A stretch of 23,770 bases of DNA from Proteobacteria bacterium UBA6921 (GTDB lineage Bacteria > Pseudomonadota > Gammaproteobacteria > SG8-11). The notes under the pieces were generated by a model. That model was not told the DNA's origin, ran no database searches, and saw nothing but the letters and a program-made list of their open reading frames with translations. Positions 16,647-23,065 of the stretch are shown one piece after another (the first letter of the stretch is position 1; the number at the start of each line of letters is the position of its first letter). The DNA lies in assembly GCA_002450895.1 (NCBI GenBank), contig DKAR01000036.1, positions 77,836-101,605 on the forward strand, read 5' to 3'. Made by a program: the position numbers and the translations under genes.

Positions 16647-17543
16647 TCAGGATGCATGATGCTTCTTGATGAAATCTCCGAGCTTCATGAATTCATCCCC
16701 GCGTGCACTGCCTTTACGCCAGGCAATCGCAATCGTGCGGTGGCTCGATTCCTTCAGCTTTTGTGTTTTGATGCGGGTGCCGCGCAGCAGGGTGGTATCC
16801 AGCGACATTTCCGGAAGGAAGGTAATGCCAAGATCGCTGTCCACCATCTGTACCAGTGTGGTCAAGCTGGTCGCGGAGAACGGGCGGACTTTCGCAAAAT
16901 CGCGAATCTTGCAGGCCGAGATCGCGTGATTCCGCAGGCAATGCCCATCTTCGAGGAGCAGCACCGATTGGGAGTTAAGGCGATTGAACGAGTATTTTTT
17001 GGGGTCGATCAGGTCGGTGCCATCGTGGTAGGCAAGCACAAATGCGTCGTTGAACAATTCGCGCGTTGTCACGCCGGTCAGATCGAACGGCTCTGCATAG
17101 AGAATCGCGTCGAGCTCGCCGGCCATCAATTCTTCGTAGATTCGATGCGTCAGGTCTTCCTTTAGATAGAGATCGAGCTTCGGGAAGCTTCGACGCAGCG
17201 GCGGCATCAATCGTGGCAGCAAGAATGGGGCGATGGTTGGAATAACACCGAGCCGGAGTGTCCCGCTGAGCGGTTCACGCTGCGTTTTTGCGAGTTCGAC
17301 CAGAGATTCCATGTCGCGCAGACAGAGGCGTGCCTGCGTGGCGATTTCCACGCCCAGGCGGGTAATGACGACCCGTTTGTGCGTGCGGTCCACGAGACGA
17401 ACATTCAGCAGGGACTCGAGTTCCTGTATCGCGATGCTGAACGCGGATTGGGACACAAAGCAGGCTTCCGCCGCGCGACCAAAGTGTTTGTGTTCCGCCA
17501 GCGCCGCAAAATAGCGGAGCTGTTTTGTGGTGGGGAGTTGCAT
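16647..17543 (-). CDS. oxyR: LysR-family peroxide-sensing regulator OxyR
   Basis: This 298-residue protein has an N-terminal winged helix (LRYFAALAEHKHFGRAAEACFVSQSAFSIAIQELE, about 9-43) and a LysR substrate-binding domain. The peroxide-sensing motif is LLEDGHCLRNHAISAC, with Cys202 and Cys211 nine residues apart, as Cys199 and Cys208 in E. coli OxyR, followed by the conserved ATSLTTLVQMV. Oxidation to the disulfide makes OxyR a tetrameric activator of peroxide-defence genes. GAGGA lies just before the ATG. It is divergent from a DUF2061 gene and dps, a well-known OxyR target, so local control across the AT-rich spacer at 17544-17654 is likely. Confidence 0.93.
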   Translation of the reverse strand: MQLPTTKQLRYFAALAEHKHFGRAAEACFVSQSAFSIAIQELESLLNVRLVDRTHKRVVITRLGVEIATQARLCLRDMESLVELAKTQREPLSGTLRLGVIPTIAPFLLPRLMPPLRRSFPKLDLYLKEDLTHRIYEELMAGELDAILYAEPFDLTGVTTRELFNDAFVLAYHDGTDLIDPKKYSFNRLNSQSVLLLEDGHCLRNHAISACKIRDFAKVRPFSATSLTTLVQMVDSDLGITFLPEMSLDTTLLRGTRIKTQKLKESSHRTIAIAWRKGSARGDEFMKLGDFIKKHHAS

Positions 17544-17553
17544 CGTGTCCTCG

Positions 17554-17599
17554 CCAACGATTTATAAAATAGATGATAGAAATATAAACGTTCCGTTGG
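17554..17599. promoter_or_regulatory. AT-rich oxyR/DUF2061 spacer framed by inverted repeats
   Basis: CCAACG (17554-17559) and CGTTGG (17594-17599) frame an AT-rich block with two ATAG copies 7 nt apart (17569-17572 and 17576-17579) and TATA-like boxes. The OxyR consensus is ATAG-N7-CTAT repeated. Only the ATAG halves are visible, so an OxyR site and the divergent promoters are plausible but not shown. Confidence 0.35.
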
Positions 17600-17654
17600 T
17601 CACGGCAAGTCGGGATGCGTATTCTGGAACCAACAGAAAACGGGAGACCGTGCC

Positions 17655-17861
17655 ATGACGAAGACAATGACATTTGCCGCGGTTCACTTTTCCGTAGCTT
17701 TCACTGTCGGGTACGTTCTGACGGGTAGCGCAGTTGTGGGCGGCGCGATTGCGCTGGTGGAGCCCATGATCAACACGGTCGCGTATTTTTTACATGAGAA
17801 GATCTGGGACCGCATCCGCCAGACGGAGCTCCGTCGCACGGAATCATCCGTTCCGGCCTAG
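17655..17861 (+). CDS. small DUF2061 membrane protein
   Basis: This 68-residue protein has two hydrophobic segments (about 6-24 and 26-46). The family-typical GGAIALVEPMINTVAYFLHEKIWDRI resembles DUF2061 members, which carry IALxEPxxKTxxYYLHExxW. The function of the family is unknown. GGGAG (17642-17646) precedes the ATG at 17655 by 8 nt. It is the first gene after the oxyR-divergent spacer and lies 38 nt before dps, so it is probably co-transcribed with dps and part of the peroxide or iron stress response. That link is inferred from position only. Confidence 0.82.
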   Translation: MTKTMTFAAVHFSVAFTVGYVLTGSAVVGGAIALVEPMINTVAYFLHEKIWDRIRQTELRRTESSVPA

Positions 17862-17899
17862 CTCACGCTCACTTGAATTCATCAACAGGAGGGATCGAC

Positions 17900-18394
17900 A
17901 TGAAATCGAAGAACAGACCCATGAGCATCGACATCGGCATCGGCGAAAAAGACCGCGTCGCCATTGCCCAGGGGCTTTCAAAACTGCTGGCCGACAGCTA
18001 CACGCTTTACCTTAAAACGCACAATTACCATTGGAACGTGACGGGCCCGATGTTCAACACGCTGCACCTGATGTTCGAGCAGCAATATACGGAACTTGCG
18101 CTGGCGGTGGACGCCATCGCGGAACGGATCCGGGCGCTGGGTTGTGCTGCGCCGGGGACCTATAAGGCCTACGCCAAGCTGACCTCGATCAAGGAAGAGG
18201 ACGGCGTTCCGGGTGCGGAGGACATGATCCGCAATCTGGTTCGCGGTCAGGAAGCCGTCGTGCGTAGCGCGCGTGCCGTGTTCCCGCTGGTGGAGCGGGC
18301 GAATGATGAGCCATCCGCAGATTTGCTGACACAGCGCATGCAGATTCACGAGAAGAACGCCTGGATGCTGCGCAGCCTGCTTGAGACGGGTTGA
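17900..18394 (+). CDS. dps: Dps ferritin-like DNA-protection protein
   Basis: This 164-residue protein oxidises Fe2+ with H2O2 and stores ferric iron in a 12-mer shell, protecting DNA. The Dps signature THNYHWNVTGPMFNTLHLMF is clear. The ferroxidase ligands His44, His56, Asp71 and Glu75 have exactly the spacing of His51/His63/Asp78/Glu82 in E. coli Dps. The N-terminal tail is short and basic (MKSKNRPMS), which could contribute to DNA contact. The ATG at 17900 is chosen because AGGAGGG (17887-17893) stands 6 nt before it. A TTG at 17873 in the same frame would place that site inside the gene. It is downstream of the DUF2061 gene and near the divergent oxyR, consistent with OxyR activation. Confidence 0.95.
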   Translation: MKSKNRPMSIDIGIGEKDRVAIAQGLSKLLADSYTLYLKTHNYHWNVTGPMFNTLHLMFEQQYTELALAVDAIAERIRALGCAAPGTYKAYAKLTSIKEEDGVPGAEDMIRNLVRGQEAVVRSARAVFPLVERANDEPSADLLTQRMQIHEKNAWMLRSLLETG

Positions 18395-18402
18395 GCATCG
18401 GA

Positions 18403-18433
18403 TGCCACCAGACCGGTCACCGGTCTGGTGGCA
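18403..18433 (+). terminator. 14-bp hairpin after dps
   Basis: A perfect 14-bp stem, TGCCACCAGACCGG (18403-18416) with CCGGTCTGGTGGCA (18420-18433), has a TCA loop and starts 8 nt after the dps stop. There is no real T-run (GATTTCC follows), so it may stabilise the dps mRNA 3' end as much as terminate it. Confidence 0.6.
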
Positions 18434-18552
18434 GATTTCCAGGCAGATTGTTTTCGGCGGATTTCACGCTCCGCCGGTGGAGAGATCGATCATGTTGATC
18501 GAAAACCGTCGACCCCTCACACTGTGACCTCCTGATCTTCGCGGAGGGGCGC

Positions 18553-18975
18553 ATGCCCTGGATCAAAGCTTGGCATGTCATCTTCATGGTCACCTGGTTC
18601 GCCGGGTTGTTTTATTTGCCACGACTCTTCGTTTACCACGCCGCGTGTACCGATGCGCCGGGGCTTGAACGCTTCAAGGTGATGGAGCGAAAGCTCTTCA
18701 TCATCATGACCATCGGGGCGGTCGGTACGGCAATTTTCGGAATCTGGATGCTGGCGGGTTACGCCTGGACGGCCTATCACGCCAACGGCTGGCTGCACGC
18801 CAAGCTGGCGCTTGTCGTCGCGCTGATTGCCTACCATATTTATTGTTGGAAACTCGTGCTTGATTTTCGCCGTGATCAAAATCGCCACGGGCACGTATTC
18901 TATCGCTGGGTCAATGAGTTTCCAGCGTTGTTATTGGTTGCCATCGTGCTGCTGGTGGTCGTCAAACCGTTCTGA
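18553..18975 (+). CDS. hemJ: protoporphyrinogen IX oxidase HemJ
   Basis: This 140-residue inner-membrane protein has four predicted transmembrane helices. Family-typical stretches are KAWHVIFMVTWFAGLFYLPRLFVYHA at the start, GWLHAKLALV in the middle, and RWVNEFPALLLVAIVLLVVVKPF at the end. HemJ (UPF0093) converts protoporphyrinogen IX to protoporphyrin IX in many proteobacteria and cyanobacteria that lack HemG or HemY. His8 and Lys84 sit at positions that look conserved in the family. GGAGGGG (18543-18549) precedes the ATG at 18553. It lies 25 nt before thiD and upstream of hemL, which supports a heme role. Older annotation would call it a CopD-like or hypothetical membrane protein. Confidence 0.88.
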   Translation: MPWIKAWHVIFMVTWFAGLFYLPRLFVYHAACTDAPGLERFKVMERKLFIIMTIGAVGTAIFGIWMLAGYAWTAYHANGWLHAKLALVVALIAYHIYCWKLVLDFRRDQNRHGHVFYRWVNEFPALLLVAIVLLVVVKPF

Positions 18976-19000
18976 TAACTAAAAAAGAGCATTCACAACC

Positions 19001-19828
19001 ATGAGTGAGAATCGAACGGTTCCGGTCGTGTTGGTGTTTTCGGGGCATGATCCCAGCGGTGGCGCCGGACTGCAGGCGGATATCGAGGCCATTGTCAGCA
19101 TGGGTTGCCACTGTGCGTCGGTGGTCACCGCGCTGACGGTTCAGGACACGGCCCACGTGCAGCGCTTTGTTCCGGTGGAATCATCGCTTGTGGTTGAGCA
19201 GGCGCGGGCCATCCTCGAAGACATGCCTGTCACCGCGATCAAGATCGGCATGATCGGCAGTGTGGAGAATGTCGAAGCGATCCATAGCGTGCTTATCGAT
19301 TACCCGCAGCTGCCGGTGATTCTCGATCCCGTCATTGCCAGCGCCAGTGGAACGGAGCTGGCAAACGACGAAGTACTGGACGCGATGCGCGAACTCCTGT
19401 TTCCGTTGTCGACATTGATCACGCCGAACAGCGTCGAAGCGCGTGCCCTGGCGCCGGACGGCGATACGCTGGACGCCTGTGCACAGGAAATCCTTGAGTC
19501 CGGCTGCGAATACCTGCTGATCACCGGGACCCATGAAAACACACCCGACGTGGTGAACGTGCTCTATTCCAACTTGCGACGGATGGATGAGTACCACTGG
19601 CGTCGCCTCCCGGCCAGCTACCATGGCTCGGGTTGTACCCTGGCGGCGGCCATCGCCGGATTGCTCGCCCACGGTTCGGAACCGTTCAGCGCGATCCGGC
19701 AGGCGCAGGAATATACTCATGAATCCCTGGTTCACGGGTATCGCATCGGCATGGGACAATACATACCGAACCGGTTGTTCTGGGTGAACAGTGAGGAGTC
19801 TACGAATGAAATTCGCCAAGACGACTAA
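19001..19828 (+). CDS. thiD: hydroxymethylpyrimidine/phosphomethylpyrimidine kinase
   Basis: This 275-residue ribokinase-fold enzyme phosphorylates HMP and HMP-P to HMP-PP, the pyrimidine half of thiamine. Visible motifs are SGHDPSGGAGLQADIEA (14-30), TALTVQDT (43-50), ILDPVIAS (107-114), LITPNSVEA and the anion-hole/base motif GSGCTLAAAIA (209-219), with Cys212 equivalent to the ThiD active-site Cys. It lacks a fused ThiE domain, which is instead the next gene and overlaps it by 23 nt. A weak AAGAG Shine-Dalgarno precedes the ATG at 19001, only 25 nt after hemJ, so one transcript is likely. No TPP riboswitch is recognisable upstream. Confidence 0.93.
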   Translation: MSENRTVPVVLVFSGHDPSGGAGLQADIEAIVSMGCHCASVVTALTVQDTAHVQRFVPVESSLVVEQARAILEDMPVTAIKIGMIGSVENVEAIHSVLIDYPQLPVILDPVIASASGTELANDEVLDAMRELLFPLSTLITPNSVEARALAPDGDTLDACAQEILESGCEYLLITGTHENTPDVVNVLYSNLRRMDEYHWRRLPASYHGSGCTLAAAIAGLLAHGSEPFSAIRQAQEYTHESLVHGYRIGMGQYIPNRLFWVNSEESTNEIRQDD

Positions 19829-20483
19829 TAAGAAGATGCCCCACTCGGGGCTCTACGTCCTCACGGACCAGGATCTCATTCCGTCGGATCGCATTGCCGA
19901 AGTCGTTGGTTTGGCGATCAGCGGCGGCGCGGTCATGGTGCAATACCGAAACAAGAATCAGGACCCTGCGCAACGCGAGAAGGAAGCCATGGCGCTGCGG
20001 GCGATTTGCAGTCAGCACCGCGTCCCGCTCATCATCAATGATGATGTCGAACTCGCGCAGCGGATACACGCCGATGGGGTTCATCTGGGGCGTGACGATA
20101 TGAAAATCCGTGAAGCCCGCGCGATCCTGGGGGATGGCGCAATCATAGGAGCGAGTTGCTACAACCTCTTTCAGAATGCGCTGCGCGCGCAGCAGCTGGG
20201 TGCGGACTACGTGGCGTTTGGCAGCTTCTTCAAATCGTCCACCAAAACCGGTACCGTTCGGGCTGCACTCGAGCTGCTCCATGAATCACATCGGCGCCTT
20301 GAAGTTCCCGTGGTGGCCATCGGTGGAATCACCCCGGACAACGGTCGCGCGTTGATTCACGCGGGTGCCGACCTGATCGCGGCTTGCCATGGCGTATTTG
20401 CTCAAAATGATGTCGCGCTCGCGGCGGAAAAATATGCGCGGCTGTTCGGACCCGGGGGGCGGTCGCTGGTGAGTAAAGGCTAG
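19806..20483 (+). CDS. thiE: thiamine-phosphate synthase
   Basis: This 225-residue TIM-barrel enzyme joins HMP-PP and thiazole phosphate to give thiamine monophosphate. Motifs are GLYVLTD (15-21), MVQYRNK (44-50), IINDDVELA (77-85), GVHLGRDD (91-98), IGAS, YVAFGSFFKSSTK (135-147) and VVAIGGITPDN. The ATG at 19806 lies inside the end of thiD (23-nt overlap). Its GAGGAG (19793-19798) is also within thiD, 7 nt upstream, so translation of the two is probably coupled. A GTG at 19791 in frame has no comparable site. hemL follows after 110 nt. Confidence 0.93.
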   Translation: MKFAKTTNKKMPHSGLYVLTDQDLIPSDRIAEVVGLAISGGAVMVQYRNKNQDPAQREKEAMALRAICSQHRVPLIINDDVELAQRIHADGVHLGRDDMKIREARAILGDGAIIGASCYNLFQNALRAQQLGADYVAFGSFFKSSTKTGTVRAALELLHESHRRLEVPVVAIGGITPDNGRALIHAGADLIAACHGVFAQNDVALAAEKYARLFGPGGRSLVSKG

Positions 20484-20552
20484 ATTTCTTCGATAAAATC
20501 CCGAGCTATCGGACGCGGCGTGGGGGCGATGGTCTCCTCCGCGCTATTACCT

Positions 20553-20582
20553 TGTGTGGCAACACACGTTCAAGCATTTGAA
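20553..20582 (+). promoter_or_regulatory. two small hairpins in the hemL leader
   Basis: GTGTG-GCAA-CACAC (20554-20567) is a 5-bp stem (6 with a U-G pair) closed by a GNRA-type GCAA tetraloop. TTCAA-GCAT-TTGAA (20569-20582) follows directly and its last bases overlap the AAGGG Shine-Dalgarno (20581-20585). They could affect hemL translation. This is inference. Confidence 0.3.
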
Positions 20583-20593
20583 GGGCTTAAAAA

Positions 20594-21874
20594 ATGACTC
20601 AATCGCACAATCTCTTTGTCGCCGCTCAGCAACACATCCCGGGTGGTGTGAACTCCCCCGTGCGCGCCTTCCGCGGGGTCGGTGGCGATCCGATTTTCTT
20701 CTCGCGCGGCGAAGGTCCGTTTCTTTTTGACGAGGACGGCAAGAAATACATTGATTACGTCGGCTCCTGGGGGCCGATGATTGCGGGCCATTCGAACCCG
20801 CAAGTGCTCAATGCTGTGAAAGAAGCCATCGCGCGCGGCCTCGGATTTGGCGCGCCGACCAAGATCGAAACGCAGATGGCCAATCGCGTCTGCGAGATCA
20901 TGCCTTCGATTGAAATGGTGCGCATGGTGAGCTCCGGAACGGAGGCGACCATGAGCGCGATCCGCCTCGCGCGCGGGTTCACCGGTCGCGACAAGATTCT
21001 GAAATTCGAAGGTTGCTATCACGGGCATTCGGATTCGTTGCTGGTGAAAGCCGGTTCTGGCGCGCTGACGTTAGGCGTTCCCACATCACCCGGCGTCCCG
21101 GTCGCGCTGGCCGAGCACACGATTACCGTGTCATACAACAACATTGAGCAGGTCCGTGAAGTCTTCTCCCATGTGGGTCATCAGATCGCCTGCGTGATCG
21201 TCGAGCCGGTCGCCGGGAACATGAACTGCATTCCGCCGGCGCCGGGGTTTTTGCAGGGATTGCGTGCCGTGTGCGACGAATATGGTTCGGTCCTGATCTT
21301 CGACGAAGTTATGACAGGTTTCCGCGTTGCATTGGGTGGCGCGCAGGCGCTGTACAAGGTGAAGCCGGACCTGACAACACTGGGCAAGGTCATCGGCGGT
21401 GGATTGCCGGTCGGCGCGTTCGGTGGCAAGCGCGAGATCATGGAAAAAATCGCGCCACTGGGACCGGTGTATCAGGCCGGAACACTTTCGGGCAATCCGG
21501 TCTCGATGGCTGCCGGTCTTGCCATGCTCGAGATCATTTCGCGTCCGGGCTTTTTCGAAGCGCTGACGAAGCAGACACAGAAACTGTCCGATGGATTTGT
21601 CGCGGCCGGCAAGAAGGCGGGAGTTCCGCTGACCGCCAATACCGTCGGTGGAATGTTCGGCATCTTTTTCACCAGTGAATCGCAGGTCACGAACTATTAC
21701 CAGGCAACCCAGTGCAACGTGGACCGATTCAAGCTCTTTTATCACGGCATGCTTGAAGAGGGCGTCTACCTTGCGCCTTCCGCGTTTGAAGCGGGTTTTG
21801 TCTCCAGCGCACACACCGATGCGGAAATTGCAGCGACCCTGACCGCTGCAGCGAAGGTTCTTGCCAAGGTGTAG
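20594..21874 (+). CDS. hemL: glutamate-1-semialdehyde 2,1-aminomutase
   Basis: This 426-residue PLP enzyme of the class III aminotransferase fold converts glutamate-1-semialdehyde to 5-aminolevulinate, an early step of the C5 heme pathway. Visible motifs are IPGGVNSPVRAFRGVGGDPIF (15-35), MVSSGTEATMSAIRLARGFTGRDKI, GCYHGHSD (140-147), LIFDEVMTGFRVA (234-246) and TLGKVIGGGLPVGAFGG, where Lys265 is the PLP lysine at the same number as in E. coli HemL. The length is standard. AAGGG (20581-20585) precedes the ATG at 20594. It follows thiD-thiE, the order seen in pseudomonads, and shares the neighbourhood with hemJ. Confidence 0.96.
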   Translation: MTQSHNLFVAAQQHIPGGVNSPVRAFRGVGGDPIFFSRGEGPFLFDEDGKKYIDYVGSWGPMIAGHSNPQVLNAVKEAIARGLGFGAPTKIETQMANRVCEIMPSIEMVRMVSSGTEATMSAIRLARGFTGRDKILKFEGCYHGHSDSLLVKAGSGALTLGVPTSPGVPVALAEHTITVSYNNIEQVREVFSHVGHQIACVIVEPVAGNMNCIPPAPGFLQGLRAVCDEYGSVLIFDEVMTGFRVALGGAQALYKVKPDLTTLGKVIGGGLPVGAFGGKREIMEKIAPLGPVYQAGTLSGNPVSMAAGLAMLEIISRPGFFEALTKQTQKLSDGFVAAGKKAGVPLTANTVGGMFGIFFTSESQVTNYYQATQCNVDRFKLFYHGMLEEGVYLAPSAFEAGFVSSAHTDAEIAATLTAAAKVLAKV

Positions 21875-21892
21875 TGCAAAGATAGAGAAAAG

Positions 21893-21921
21893 TAACGAGC
21901 GCGAATTGCGTCGGCTCGTTA
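21893..21921. promoter_or_regulatory. 8-bp inverted repeat between hemL and the RND operon
   Basis: TAACGAGC (21893-21900) and GCTCGTTA (21914-21921) are perfect complements around a 13-nt loop. It lies 19 nt after the hemL stop and 57 nt before the adaptor start. No T-run follows. It could be a weak terminator or a repressor operator for the efflux genes. Confidence 0.35.
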
Positions 21922-21978
21922 TGGCGGTGGCATCGGTGAATTGAGGCGCATGAAAAACAACACGGGGCCCGATCACAC

Positions 21979-23007
21979 ATGAACGTCATATCACGTTGCG
22001 TCGCCGGCGCTTCGCGTTGGGAATCGATGCTCGCAGCATGCCTGTTTATGGCATGTAGCGACGCAACGCTCGCTGCAGTACCGGTGTCGACCAAGGTGCT
22101 GCGTGACGTTGCCGTGTATCCGCAAGTTTCCGTTCCTGCCACCGTCATGAGTCTCAACGATTCAAAAGTAAGCGCGGAAGTGCGCGCCGTGATACTTGAA
22201 GTCCCGGCGCTGGTCGGGCAGACCGTGCGTGAGGGCGATGTCCTCATGCGTCTCGATCCGGCCGACTCAAAGCTTGCGGCGCAGCGGGCGCAGGCCGCAC
22301 TCGAGGCAGTCAAAGCGAAAATGGAGCTTGCGGAATTCCAGCTCGAGCGCGCGCAAAAGCTCTCCCAGGATGTCGTCTCCGAAGAATTGCTTGCCCAGCG
22401 TGGCACCGAAGTCAAAGCACTGCGCGCGGAATTGCAGGTTCAGCAAAATGCCGTGGAGACAGCGCAACGCGACGTCGCCCGTTGCGAGATCCGCGCGCCG
22501 TTTCGCGCCGTGGTGAAAGAGCGGCTGGCATTTGTCGGCGAGCTCGCCAATCCGGGTACACCGTTGCTTCGTCTGCTTGATGTCGAACACATGGAGGTCT
22601 CGGCAAAAGTTCAGACGGACGACGTGGAATCCCTTCAGGCGACGCGCTCGCCGGTTTTTTCCGCGCAAGGCAAGGATTATCCGCTGCGGTTGCGCGCGGT
22701 GACCGCCGCCTACGATGTTTTGGAACGATCGCGTGAGGCGCGGCTGATATTTGCCGGGGCAGGAGCATTGCCGGGTGCCGCCGGAACGTTGAGCTGGAAG
22801 GACAGTCGCATGCACGTACCCCCGGATCTGATTGTTCGTCGTGAAGGCGCGCTCGGTGTTTTTGTGGTGGAAAGTGGCAAGGCCCGCTTCATCCCATTGC
22901 CCGAGGCGCAAGAAGGACGTCCCGCGTTGACGGCGATTCCCGCGGACAAACCGGTTATCGTGGATGGACGATTTGGAATCAAGGATGGCGACGAGATCGC
23001 TCGGTAA
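21979..23007 (+). CDS. RND efflux periplasmic adaptor (membrane fusion) protein
   Basis: This 342-residue HlyD/AcrA-type adaptor would link an RND pump to an outer-membrane channel. An N-terminal export signal ends near ATLAA (31-35). Two cysteines (Cys20, Cys26) lie in lipobox-like contexts (LAAC, FMAC), so lipidation is possible. A biotinyl-lipoyl-like half follows: VSAEVRAVILEVPALVGQTVREGDVLMRLD. A heptad-rich helical hairpin (about 95-165) comes next, then the returning strand CEIRAPFRAVVKERLAFVGELANPGTPLLRLLD. The C-terminal barrel is short and divergent (ends IKDGDEIAR). The Shine-Dalgarno is weak. The pump gene follows after 58 nt. The substrate is unknown. Confidence 0.85.
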   Translation: MNVISRCVAGASRWESMLAACLFMACSDATLAAVPVSTKVLRDVAVYPQVSVPATVMSLNDSKVSAEVRAVILEVPALVGQTVREGDVLMRLDPADSKLAAQRAQAALEAVKAKMELAEFQLERAQKLSQDVVSEELLAQRGTEVKALRAELQVQQNAVETAQRDVARCEIRAPFRAVVKERLAFVGELANPGTPLLRLLDVEHMEVSAKVQTDDVESLQATRSPVFSAQGKDYPLRLRAVTAAYDVLERSREARLIFAGAGALPGAAGTLSWKDSRMHVPPDLIVRREGALGVFVVESGKARFIPLPEAQEGRPALTAIPADKPVIVDGRFGIKDGDEIAR

Positions 23008-23065
23008 CCCGTTCGCACCCGCGCCGACCAGGCACGAGGTTTTGGATTAACGAAATTCGCCCCCA

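Noticed and set aside
17873..17899. TTG start for dps at 17873
   Set aside because: It would place a perfect AGGAGGG site inside the coding region and adds residues not typical of Dps. The ATG at 17900 is far better placed.
18395..19000. Possible TPP riboswitch (thi box) before thiD
   Set aside because: The conserved CTGAGA and ACCTGATCTGG-type elements are not present. A stretch near 18525-18537 resembles only a few of these bases, and thiD is preceded closely by hemJ.
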